This document shows positions 43,185-51,296 of a DNA stretch of 64,000 nucleotides, in pieces. Every line of letters begins with the position of its first letter. Position 1 is the first letter of the stretch. Source of the stretch: Dyella jiangningensis (GTDB lineage Bacteria; Pseudomonadota; Gammaproteobacteria; Xanthomonadales; Rhodanobacteraceae); assembly GCA_000632805.1 (NCBI GenBank), contig CP007444.1, positions 1,860,001-1,924,000 on the forward strand, given 5' to 3'. Below the pieces are notes generated by a model. The model saw only the letters and a list, made by a program, of their open reading frames with translations. It was not told the origin of the DNA and did not search any database. A program made the position numbers and the translations under genes.

Positions 43185-44954
43185 ATGTCGATTGACGTGG
43201 CGTATGTGCCCTGGCGAGATGACGCCTTTCTGGAACAGGAGTCACTATACGCACTGTGGAACAAGATCTCTTGGTTCGTCGCCGTGAGGCCAGCGGCATT
43301 GCTGCGCGCGTGCCGATCAGTCGGCCAGCGCGCTTTCACCGCGCCTAAAGAAATCGACTACGCCTATCCTGGGCAATGGGTAGGGTATCTCAAGGATTGC
43401 CTCGTCCTTCCTCGTATCCAGGGCTATAGCGTTGACGATCTCGTTCGGCGAATCGACAACACAATGCGGGAGGAGGTGCCATGGGCATGGGCTTCTCCAT
43501 CGCTTCGAGTTTGCAGCACATGCATCGCCGATGGCATCCACCTGCGCATCCATCAGCATTTGGCCGTGAGCCGCTGCCCACTGCATGATCGGCTGCTCCG
43601 CGATACGTGTGATACGTGCGGGGCGATCCTGCAATATCTCTCAGAGAGGAACAAGGCGTTCTGCTGCGTAGCATGTGGAAAATCGCTTCTTGATGGCGAC
43701 ATGATTCGATTTTCCTTTTCGTCGGAAGACAGATCAACGATTTCCAAAGTCTACGGCGAGACGCTTCGTTGGCTTCGATTTCTCGAGCGGGGGATCTATC
43801 GCGAGCATTTGGGCGAGAAAGTAATCGGCCCATCAGATCTGGGGTTCAACTACCTTGATGTCCGCTCATTGCTTTTGAACGCCTTGGCGCAGGCATTTCC
43901 GCAGCCACCTTCCTGGTTGGCGCGGCCACCTGAACCCAGAGAAGGGGTTTCCCTGGCTATCCTTCGATCCCGGGCGCCATGCCTGTCCCAGGTATTCGCG
44001 AGAGGGGCGCTTTGGGATGGGTGGTTCACGAGCGAGCTGGAACAAGGAGGGCCGCCTGAGCCTACGGCCGCGAAGCCGCGGATGGCGGACGATGGGATCT
44101 TTCATGCTCGCTATCGGCACGCTCTGCGGCGGGTGACGAGCCAATTTCATCGAGCGACTGCAGGCTGTCATCACGCCTGCTTGGATGCCCCTCTGCTTAT
44201 CAGGCGCGGTGGCCGAGAGGACAGTAACTGTTTTGATTTCGCGATTTTCAACTGCTGCCCTGTCGCCCTTGGCTACTGGCTATGGCGCAAACGTAGTGGG
44301 TCAATTTTTGTCGACATGGTTCACTACGGCCATCCAAGCTTACGTGGCGCTGGCCTAAAGAACATCGACGGGTGGGATGACCTATTTTTGTATTCTATCG
44401 AGCGAAGCCACCTGCACACATGTCTGCTTGCCGCCAATGCTATTACGTCGATATGGCGAGGCACGGAAGGAGCAGCCGCTGCGCTATGCCTCGAGATGTT
44501 GACGTACTGGAGTTCAAGTTGGCTCTATATGTCCTCAGATAAAGGCGAGCGGCTCTTTCTCGAGCCGAGCAGGCGAGAGCTGACGTTCGTTCGGGTCGAC
44601 GCGACGCACGTTATGAAACAAACAGTTTGCTCAGGGCTGGAGCCGTACTACCGGGCCCTGAGGCGAAAGTTGCGGTCTGTATCCACGTATAACCCTAGAA
44701 CACTAGAGCTCGAAACCCTGAACATGGAAGACCAGCTGCGGGCGCGTGCATCTGAGGAAATCGACCATTTGCCACCAATGGAATACGACTGGATCTTCTA
44801 CGATGCGGCAGGGCCGTCTCAAATGAGACTTTGGCAATGCGAGGCTCGGCGCGCCAGAGCGTGCATGGCAGATATGAAGACTGACCCCTTTGAATTTGTC
44901 CAGCGGGGGATAAATAGCCGATCCGCTGCTTCAGCGTCGTCCCTGGCGCGATGA
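43185..44954 (+). CDS. tniQ: TniQ/TnsD family target-selection protein
   Basis: 589 aa. The N-terminal TniQ domain has ESLYALWNKISW near residue 20. Zinc ligands are VCSTC (110/113), HQHL (123/125), RCPLHDRLL (131/134), TCDTCG (142/145) and CCVACG (160-164), the C-x2-C, H, CPxH, C-x2-C pattern of TniQ/TnsD. The remaining 400 residues should give sequence-specific target binding as in TnsD, so insertion at a fixed chromosomal site is likely. No separate second TniQ and no CRISPR-Cas genes are nearby, so this is not a CRISPR-associated transposon as far as the window shows. Confidence 0.9.
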   Translation: MSIDVAYVPWRDDAFLEQESLYALWNKISWFVAVRPAALLRACRSVGQRAFTAPKEIDYAYPGQWVGYLKDCLVLPRIQGYSVDDLVRRIDNTMREEVPWAWASPSLRVCSTCIADGIHLRIHQHLAVSRCPLHDRLLRDTCDTCGAILQYLSERNKAFCCVACGKSLLDGDMIRFSFSSEDRSTISKVYGETLRWLRFLERGIYREHLGEKVIGPSDLGFNYLDVRSLLLNALAQAFPQPPSWLARPPEPREGVSLAILRSRAPCLSQVFARGALWDGWFTSELEQGGPPEPTAAKPRMADDGIFHARYRHALRRVTSQFHRATAGCHHACLDAPLLIRRGGREDSNCFDFAIFNCCPVALGYWLWRKRSGSIFVDMVHYGHPSLRGAGLKNIDGWDDLFLYSIERSHLHTCLLAANAITSIWRGTEGAAAALCLEMLTYWSSSWLYMSSDKGERLFLEPSRRELTFVRVDATHVMKQTVCSGLEPYYRALRRKLRSVSTYNPRTLELETLNMEDQLRARASEEIDHLPPMEYDWIFYDAAGPSQMRLWQCEARRARACMADMKTDPFEFVQRGINSRSAASASSLAR

Positions 44955-45125
44955 GTCGAAGCCAGAGTTCAATCGGCACGTCCACTGGAACGCGCGCGCG
45001 AAAGTGGGGCAGGGAGTTTGCTCAGGCCGCTCGGATCGCCCGTGGGAGGGGTCATTTGCTCGGAGACTGTAACTTAATGGCGATCTGGCAGGAGGCTCAG
45101 TGCGTGGTGGCAAAATAAACGGGGG

Positions 45126-45491
45126 CTAGAATTGCTCTGGATCTGACTGACGCCGTCGCCGATCCTTGAACGCGTCGACATGCCGATTGATGAATTCTGA
45201 CATTGCCCCGCGATAGCGAAGCGCTTCGGCGTTGAGCGAAAGGCCCAATTCGCGCGTGATGGCCGTCGCGTAGAGCACTTGTGCCTCAGTAGGCGGTTTG
45301 AGATCAGGATCTAGGCATTCGGCCAAGCCGTTGGCAAAGCAGTTGGCTAGTCGCTCCATGAGGCCGCCGGTGGTTCCGGCATGAAGCGCCCTTTCAAATT
45401 GCAGCTGCCAGGCTTCTTGGACGCTCTCTTCCAGCGGGATGGGAATACTTCCCTCGCCATCGAGAATCAGTTGTAGGCTATTTGTGCCCAT
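45126..45491 (-). CDS. Hypothetical small helical protein
   Basis: 121 aa, not recognised. Mostly helical (EAWQLQFERAL, LMERLANCFANGLAECL) with a charged C-terminus FKDRRRRQSDPEQF. No membrane or signal segment. A long frame with its own AT-rich promoter region upstream (45508-45543). It lies between the tns operon and the kfrA operon and is probably accessory cargo. Confidence 0.6.
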   Translation of the reverse strand: MGTNSLQLILDGEGSIPIPLEESVQEAWQLQFERALHAGTTGGLMERLANCFANGLAECLDPDLKPPTEAQVLYATAITRELGLSLNAEALRYRGAMSEFINRHVDAFKDRRRRQSDPEQF

Positions 45492-45507
45492 CCCCCGATG
45501 CTATAAA

Positions 45508-45543
45508 ATAAGCGATAAAACAGCTTATAAAACCATGGCTTAT
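45508..45543 (-). promoter_or_regulatory. AT-rich promoter region with repeated GCTTAT
   Basis: ATAAGC (45508-45513), GCTTAT (45523-45528) and GCTTAT (45538-45543) form one inverted and one direct repeat in an AT-rich stretch just upstream of the ATG at 45491. A promoter and operator is likely; the regulator is not known. Confidence 0.4.
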
Positions 45544-45604
45544 CTTCGTCGCAACTGACGGCGTCGGACATTCGATCATGCCGGATCCCCATCAAGCCCC
45601 ACTA

Positions 45605-46129
45605 TCAATCCCGATCTGCTCGAACACGAATGTCCTCCGCGGAGGCCCTGGGCAAAGCGATGAAATCCCGCTCTGCCATAACGTCGTAGATGTTCTGGAA
45701 CGGTAGGTATAGGTCGACCACCCAGGCATCCCCTTCCTTGCGTCCCGCATACGGATGGAGGATTTCGCCATCCGGCCGGCACCGATCGAAACGCAGCACA
45801 CCTCCATACGGATAACGGCCTCCCTTGTCCTGGTGACGTGCCTTCAACATATGCGCGACAACCTCGCTGGGATAGCCTGGATGGCCTGACGTTTTATGCT
45901 CACGGGCCGCCGCCGTGATCGCGTCCGTTTCGGTCAAGTGACAGCGCTCGATCTCATGCTCATCGAATACCGTCTCCTTAGCGATGTACGGCGGTCCCCG
46001 GTACCAATGCGGATCCTTGCGATCGAGCTGGATAGCCAGAATGGTCCGGGTGCCTACATCGGTGCAACGCCAATGAAAGCCGGCGCTGCCCACGAATTCA
46101 AGGCCGATGTGGAAATCAGAATGTTTCAT
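45605..46129 (-). CDS. Hypothetical protein co-transcribed with kfrA
   Basis: 174 aa, not recognised. Begins MKHSDFHIGLEFVGSAGFHWRCTDVGTRTI and ends in a compact domain VVDLYLPFQNIYDVMAERDFIALP, giving the look of a small beta-rich cytosolic protein. The ATG overlaps the KfrA-like stop by 4 nt, so the two are made together. Its link to the transposition or partition functions is only positional. Confidence 0.65.
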   Translation of the reverse strand: MKHSDFHIGLEFVGSAGFHWRCTDVGTRTILAIQLDRKDPHWYRGPPYIAKETVFDEHEIERCHLTETDAITAAAREHKTSGHPGYPSEVVAHMLKARHQDKGGRYPYGGVLRFDRCRPDGEILHPYAGRKEGDAWVVDLYLPFQNIYDVMAERDFIALPRASAEDIRVRADRD

Positions 46130-47145
46130 GGCTCCTCCGGCGATGGCTCTTTGGGCCTGAGTTGGGCCAGCAGTTCCTCAATGGCTTGTAGGCGTGTTTC
46201 GCCACGCCGGCGTTCCTCGACTTCGGCGAGACGGGCGTTCCGTTCGGCCGCCAAGTCGGTGAGGCAGCGATCCACTTCGTCGCGGAGCTGATCCCGTTCT
46301 GAAGTCACCTGGACGACCTGCTGGCCAAGTGCCTCCACCTGCCGCTGTAGGCCCGGCACCTCCTGGGCGACCTTGGCCAGTTGCTCGTGCTCTCGTCGTA
46401 GCGTGCGCAGCGCGTGGTCGCTGTGGCCATGCAGCTCGGTGAGTCGCGCGTTGTCGCGATTGAGCTGCAAAAGCTCCTGATTCTTGCCGTTCACCAGCTC
46501 CTGGGCTTGGCGCAGTTCCGCCTGTAAGGTCTGCACCTGATGGTCGTGGCGGCGCGATTCCGTATCCCTTTGCTCCTTCGCGGACTGCCGGAAATGCTCC
46601 AGCGCCTCGCGCGCCTGGCTGTGCTTCTGCTCGAGGGACTGAATGTGGGTCGCCTGTTCCGCCAACCGCGCCTCCAGGCCCGCGACCCGCTCTTCCAGGG
46701 CCTTTACCTGCGTATGGCGCTCCTGCAGCGCACCGGTCGTAACCTGATGAGCCTGTGCCTCCTGCTGCAAAGCGGTCTCCGTGCGCTGCAGGCGATCGCT
46801 CAGCGCTCGGCCTTCGCGCTCTTGGGTGGCCAGCGCTTCGGTGGCTTTCTGCACGGAGGCATCGCAACGGGCTTGGGCTTCGGCGATCCGCGTGTCGGCC
46901 TCCCCGGTCAGCTGGGCACTCAGCTGGGCCACCAGCGTCCGCAGCGCGTCGCTGATCGCCACGCCGGCGGAGGGCGGTGCTGCGGCCTCCGCCTCCAGCT
47001 CCTTCAAGTAGCGGTGGATGGTGCTCTTGGAACCGGTGTTGCCCAGGGCGACGCGAATCGCGTCCACCGAGGGGTGCTTGCCCTGCGCGATGAGGCTGTT
47101 GCGGGCTTTCTGGACTTCCGTTTTGTACAGGCCGGCGCGCGCCAT
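46126..47145 (-). CDS. KfrA-like DNA-binding coiled-coil protein
   Basis: 339 aa. The N-terminal helix-turn-helix region (TEVQKARNSLIAQGKHPSVDAIRVALGN...STIHRYLKELE) is the KfrA_N domain. From about 75 to 325 the chain is a continuous coiled coil rich in Glu, Gln, Arg and Leu. KfrA of plasmid RK2 binds its own operator and supports plasmid partition or nucleoid-like structures. A cluster of GTAAT repeats directly upstream (47166-47199) is the likely autoregulatory operator. AGGAGAG precedes the ATG at 47145; an upstream in-frame start at 47184 would overlap that operator. Confidence 0.87.
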   Translation of the reverse strand: MARAGLYKTEVQKARNSLIAQGKHPSVDAIRVALGNTGSKSTIHRYLKELEAEAAAPPSAGVAISDALRTLVAQLSAQLTGEADTRIAEAQARCDASVQKATEALATQEREGRALSDRLQRTETALQQEAQAHQVTTGALQERHTQVKALEERVAGLEARLAEQATHIQSLEQKHSQAREALEHFRQSAKEQRDTESRRHDHQVQTLQAELRQAQELVNGKNQELLQLNRDNARLTELHGHSDHALRTLRREHEQLAKVAQEVPGLQRQVEALGQQVVQVTSERDQLRDEVDRCLTDLAAERNARLAEVEERRRGETRLQAIEELLAQLRPKEPSPEEP

Positions 47146-47165
47146 AGACCTCTCCTGCGAATAAC

Positions 47166-47199
47166 GTAATGTATTACATACCATGTAATTACGTAATAC
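47166..47199 (-). promoter_or_regulatory. Operator cluster of the KfrA-like gene
   Basis: GTAATGTATTAC (47166-47177), GTAATTAC (47185-47192) and GTAATAC (47193-47199) form overlapping palindromes of GTAAT/ATTAC 20-55 nt before the KfrA start. KfrA-type proteins are known to repress their own promoter through such repeats. Confidence 0.6.
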
Positions 47200-47524
47200 T
47201 CAACAGCGTACATTCAGATTTCAAGACAGGGAAAGTGACACGGGATAATGTTGGATTATCCCGCCTCAGGGGTCCATTGCCGGCACGGAGCGTGGAAATC
47301 AGTACGAAAAAAGGCAGATCTGCTTCCATGGCCGCGCGCCGCCCCCGTCGGCAAGGATGCCGCAATTCAACCGGATGGCTCCCGGCGTCTTTCGGCTACC
47401 AAGCAGCGGAGCGACTGCACCTAAAGACGATCGCGTTCATCTCGCAAGGATTCGCCATGACCCACTTACGCAAACATCGCCTTACAACGCCGCTTCGTCG
47501 CCCCCGGCTTGAGAGGGCCTCGGC
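47200..47524. other. Gene-poor spacer with an inverted repeat
   Basis: Holds a perfect 9-bp inverted repeat, CGGGATAAT (47241-47249) and ATTATCCCG (47255-47263), with the 5-nt spacer GTTGG, probably an operator or element boundary. The only long frame (on +, to 47528) has no ribosome site and no recognisable product and is not annotated. Confidence 0.45.
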
Positions 47525-47764
47525 TTGAAGAAGACGGAGCGTCACTTTGTAGTTTCGCTCGTGCAGCCACACGAATTGGCGACACGGTCTGCCGCTGAGC
47601 TCTATCCGATCGTGATCGACTGGTTATGGGGGAATCCACCTTCCTTGCGCCCGGCTCATCACCACGTTGTCGCGCTCCACGCGATGCTCACAGCGCGTAC
47701 TGACATCGCAGATCCAGACTTGCAGCAGCTGATCGCCACCTGTGGCGATTACCTAAAGTTGTAG
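47525..47764 (+). CDS. Hypothetical small protein, TTG start
   Basis: 79 aa with a TTG start; no family recognised. Helical, with HHHVVALHAMLTARTDIADPDLQQLIATCGDYLKL at the end. The ribosome site (GAGGG at 47513-47517) is acceptable. Convergent with the methyltransferase gene, 10 nt apart. The weak start and lack of homologues known to me make it a tentative gene. Confidence 0.45.
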   Translation: MKKTERHFVVSLVQPHELATRSAAELYPIVIDWLWGNPPSLRPAHHHVVALHAMLTARTDIADPDLQQLIATCGDYLKL

Positions 47765-47774
47765 CGATATCAAC

Positions 47775-48701
47775 CTAGGAACCCTCTTTCAGACTATGAA
47801 TCAGCCCATTCGCGACATGGTCCGTGCCCAGCTCCGGATAGGCGCCCTTAGACCCGCCCAACAGCCAATGTGAAGGTTTGTAGAAAATGAAAACGGGCCG
47901 TCGAAGCGCGAAACGCGCATGGCAGGGATCGCACAGCTGTGCTAGCTCCGCGTAATCCCGGGCGGCTAGATACGGACGCAATCGCTCGCCCCACGTCCCG
48001 CGAAAAATGGTTTCCAGCACGTAAGCCTCATGGCTCACCTCCAAGGGAAACGTTCGCTCAATAGCGATTGTTCGCACATGTACGTCGCGCAAGCCTGCCC
48101 GTCGGAGCACGCCCACCAGTGCCCGTGTCGCGGTCAGATCCTGTTCGGTCAGGCCATATTTGTCGCGGTAGTACTGCCGAACGGCTTCATTGATCACCCG
48201 CTCCAACCGCGCGTCCCACGCAAAATACTTGTCCGGTAGGAGTGTGCTTTGCCCCCAGGCCACTCGACCACCTGGTCGTAGCAGGCGTGCCAGCACCTTC
48301 ACGCCCACCAATGGGTCGCGCAGATGGTTCAGAGTGTTGATCGACCAGATGAGATCAAAGGCCCCTTCCTGAAATGGCGGCATAGTCAGATCCGCCTGAA
48401 TCACAGGGACGCTCATCGGTACCTGCCTCTGCGCCATGGCCAGATGTGGCGCGGCCAAGTCGACGCCGACGATCACGCCCGTATCGCCTGCCGCCTCCCG
48501 TAACCACAGGAGTGCCTCTCCGGTGCCGCACCCCGCATCCAGGATGCGTGCACCCGGCGTGATGGCCAAGCTGGCTATCGCGCCATGCAATTCCGCCGCC
48601 GCGAAGCGGTTGAACTGAGACAGCTTGCGCGCGTAGTCCCGACGCTTGGTATCGCCGAGAAAACCGGTAGTGGCGACCTGTTTATCCACGCGAATCCCCA
48701 A
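47775..48701 (-). CDS. SAM-dependent class I methyltransferase
   Basis: 308 aa. Motif I ILDAGCGTGEALLWL and the acidic loop VGVDLAAPHLAMA bind S-adenosylmethionine; FDLIWSINTLNHLRDP and LLRPGGRVAW are motifs II/III of the UbiE/Methyltransf_11 class. The C-terminal 120 residues (CDPCHARFALRRPVFIFYKPSHW) are a specific extension. The target may be a small molecule or a sugar intermediate. It lies next to the CapK/PaaK-like gene and a second methyltransferase, which suggests one modification pathway. Confidence 0.85.
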   Translation of the reverse strand: MGIRVDKQVATTGFLGDTKRRDYARKLSQFNRFAAAELHGAIASLAITPGARILDAGCGTGEALLWLREAAGDTGVIVGVDLAAPHLAMAQRQVPMSVPVIQADLTMPPFQEGAFDLIWSINTLNHLRDPLVGVKVLARLLRPGGRVAWGQSTLLPDKYFAWDARLERVINEAVRQYYRDKYGLTEQDLTATRALVGVLRRAGLRDVHVRTIAIERTFPLEVSHEAYVLETIFRGTWGERLRPYLAARDYAELAQLCDPCHARFALRRPVFIFYKPSHWLLGGSKGAYPELGTDHVANGLIHSLKEGS

Positions 48702-48954
48702 ATTTGAGAGGCCATGCGGCTGTAGCGCGTTCCGTCATGCGTCGCCCCTGGTCATCGAGCGCCAATCCCAGGCGCAACCTCAGGGAGTTCATTGGCTTGA
48801 TCGAAATCATGCCCCAAAAAGCGCACCCATGGGCTCAGAAGGACAAGGAGACAGGCCTAAGGGCATAGGCAGGATTCCTTAGTTAAATGCCAGCCGCGAT
48901 GACCGACAATCGGCGGCATCTCTAGGAATGGCCGCAAGGTCCTGAGGGGTATCC

Positions 48955-50313
48955 GTGGGTCGCTTATACGAAACCCTTTTTCAGCGTGTTCTCTATCCCG
49001 CCTATGAGACCGGTCTGCGGCGTCGCCACACCTTGAGCTGGCTCGCCGACTACGAACGTGACCAATGGTTAGCGCCCGAAAAAATAATGGCGTTGCAATG
49101 GACCCGGTTGAAGCAGCTGTTGGTGCACTGCGAACGTGAGGTTCCCTTCTACCAGCGCCGCTGGCGCGAACTGGGCATCTCCGTCGCCGATATCCGCAAC
49201 CTGGATGACTACGCCAGGCTGCCTCCGCTCACCAAAGCCGACATTCGCCATCATTTTGAGGACCTCAAGGCGGCATCCTGGCGTGATCGCCTGCTCTACA
49301 AGGCGACCGGCGGATCTACGGGAGAACCGCTACGCTTCGGCTACACCCGCGAAAGCAATGATCGTCGCACCGCCGTGATGTGGCGCGGCTACGGTTGGGC
49401 CGGTTCGCGCATGGGTCGCCGCACGCTCTACTTGTGGGCCGGCATGGTGGGGGGAAAGCCGGTGCGCGCGCAGCAAATCAAGGATCGACTCTACAACCGG
49501 GTGTTCGCCAGAACCATGCTCGACAGCTTTCAGTTGAGCGAAGCCACGCTGGCAGACTATGCCGAGGCCGTGGACCGATACCGGCCTGAGATCATCGTGT
49601 CCTATGTCGGGCCACTGATGCGACTCGCCCAGTGGATGTTGGACAACAACCGCACCATTCATCGCCCCCAGGCCATTCTCGGCGCGGCGGAAGCCTTGCA
49701 TGAATTTCAGCGAACACTCATTGAGGAAGCCTTTGGCTGCCCTGTATACAACACCTATGGCTGCCGCGAGGTCATGCTGATTGCGGCTGAGTGCGCGCAA
49801 CGCCAGGGCTTGCACGTGAATGCCGATCATCTGGTGGTTGAGTTGATAGGGCCGCAAGGCCTCGTGCAGACCGGCCAGCCCGGTGAGGTGGCCATTACCG
49901 ACTTATTCAACTACGGCATGCCGCTGTTGCGATATGTTAACGGCGATCTGGCCACTGCGGTTAACGGCGCATGCTCGTGTGGCCGTGGACTTCCCTTGCT
50001 CAGTCGTGTAGATGGCCGCGTGCTGGATGCGATTCGCACAGTCGACGGGCGCTGTCTGCCGGGAGAGTTTTTCCCTCACTTACTGAAAGACATTCCTGGC
50101 ATTGAACGTTTTCAGGTCATCCAGCGACGCCTGGATCGACTGGATCTGTCGATCGTGCGCGGCACGAACTTTGACGACAGCGCCATTGAAGTCATTCGGT
50201 ATGAAACCAGCAAGGTGCTGGGCGAGCAGATTTCGCTAGATTGCCATTTCGTCGACGATATACCGCTCACACGTAGCGGCAAACGACGTGTAACGGTATC
50301 TGAGCTGGCTTAG
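48955..50313 (+). CDS. PaaK/CapK-like adenylate-forming enzyme
   Basis: 452 aa starting with GTG after GAGGGG. The ATP-binding loop YKATGGSTGEPLRF, the segment YGCREVMLIAAEC and the C-terminal PLTRSGKRRVT are those of the phenylacetate-CoA ligase/CapK branch of the adenylation superfamily. CapK-like members act in polysaccharide or surface glycan pathways rather than in phenylacetate breakdown. No paa genes are present. Neighbouring methyltransferases, one of the TIGR04325 type, support a surface-glycan or secondary-metabolite role. Confidence 0.85.
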   Translation: MGRLYETLFQRVLYPAYETGLRRRHTLSWLADYERDQWLAPEKIMALQWTRLKQLLVHCEREVPFYQRRWRELGISVADIRNLDDYARLPPLTKADIRHHFEDLKAASWRDRLLYKATGGSTGEPLRFGYTRESNDRRTAVMWRGYGWAGSRMGRRTLYLWAGMVGGKPVRAQQIKDRLYNRVFARTMLDSFQLSEATLADYAEAVDRYRPEIIVSYVGPLMRLAQWMLDNNRTIHRPQAILGAAEALHEFQRTLIEEAFGCPVYNTYGCREVMLIAAECAQRQGLHVNADHLVVELIGPQGLVQTGQPGEVAITDLFNYGMPLLRYVNGDLATAVNGACSCGRGLPLLSRVDGRVLDAIRTVDGRCLPGEFFPHLLKDIPGIERFQVIQRRLDRLDLSIVRGTNFDDSAIEVIRYETSKVLGEQISLDCHFVDDIPLTRSGKRRVTVSELA

Positions 50314-50344
50314 GCAAGCATGCTGTCCGCTTGGCAAAGGAGGC

Positions 50345-51211
50345 ATGGTGGGCGTTAGCACAAAATTTCTCGGAGGGCAGCCTTACCAGGTACGTGAAGC
50401 TCTTGCCCGTGTCGTGGGCGAAACCATGGAGCTGCCGGTTATCAGGATTTTTGCCAAACCGCTTTACGAGCGGTATTTTCGGCGCCCATTCCGTCGTGGA
50501 AATCTGTACTTCGGCGTCTATCCATCGTATGAGCAGGCCTTGGCAAAAGCTCGGCACTTGGCATCGGCTAAGCTACCGGCCACCTACGATGTCCAAGAGG
50601 CGGCGGGCAAATACCTCGATCAGATCCAATCGCTCCGCGCGTGCGATTATCCCGCGATGTTCTGGCTGAAGCACATTATGGAGTCCGGTGGACGAAAGGT
50701 TTTTGACCTCGGCGGCCATCTGGGATTGGCTTACTACGGATTCAGCCATCACATCCAATACCCGACGGATCTGGCGTGGTGCGTGCACGACTTGCCGCAC
50801 GTTGTGACAGCGGGCCGTGCACTGGCCAGTGCACGTGGGGTGGATGGCACCCTGACATTTGCCGATAGGCCTCAGGCCGCAAGCGGGTGCGACCTGGTCT
50901 TTAGTACCGGCGCCCTCCAATACCTGCCGTATCGACTCCCCTGGTTAATTGACCAGCTTCCAGAGCCGCCGCGTCACGTACTTCTCAATCTGATTCCACT
51001 GCACGCCGACAAATCTTTCTTTACCCTACAGAACCTGGGGATCGCTATTTGCCCTTATCGCATCGAGTCCATAGGCCGTTTGACTTCCGACATGGAGGCT
51101 CGAGGTTACCGAGTACGGGATAGCTGGAAACTGGACAGGTGCATGCGAATACCGTTCGAGTGGGACCACGCTGTTGAAAACTACGGCGGCTACTATTTCG
51201 AACGCCGTTGA
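50345..51211 (+). CDS. TIGR04325 family methyltransferase
   Basis: 288 aa. The sequence GNLYFGVYPSYEQALAKA near residue 55, VFDLGGHLGLAYYGF (SAM site), WCVHDLPHVVTAGR and DLVFSTGALQYL are the hallmarks of the TIGR04325 putative methyltransferases found in polysaccharide loci. AAAGGAGG ends 1 nt before the ATG at 50345, which is too close. The GTG at 50348 is a possible true start, adding little change. Follows the CapK-like gene by 31 nt, same direction. Confidence 0.87.
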   Translation: MVGVSTKFLGGQPYQVREALARVVGETMELPVIRIFAKPLYERYFRRPFRRGNLYFGVYPSYEQALAKARHLASAKLPATYDVQEAAGKYLDQIQSLRACDYPAMFWLKHIMESGGRKVFDLGGHLGLAYYGFSHHIQYPTDLAWCVHDLPHVVTAGRALASARGVDGTLTFADRPQAASGCDLVFSTGALQYLPYRLPWLIDQLPEPPRHVLLNLIPLHADKSFFTLQNLGIAICPYRIESIGRLTSDMEARGYRVRDSWKLDRCMRIPFEWDHAVENYGGYYFERR

Positions 51212-51296
51212 TTGCGCCAAGTGTCTCGCCGACGGGAGCGCCGGCCTCAACGTCTCTCTCTTCTTCTGCAGATCGTCTTGCCTCCTGGGTACTGCA

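Noticed and set aside
38009..44954. CRISPR-associated transposon
   Set aside because: No cas genes and no regular repeat-spacer array were seen near the Tn7-like genes; only one TniQ of TnsD-like length.
48797..48810. TTGATCGAAATCAT, a fair Crp/Fnr-type palindrome between the methyltransferase and CapK-like genes
   Set aside because: The right half ends in T, no -10 hexamer is clear at the standard offset towards the CapK-like gene, and it is isolated from the other 16 sites.
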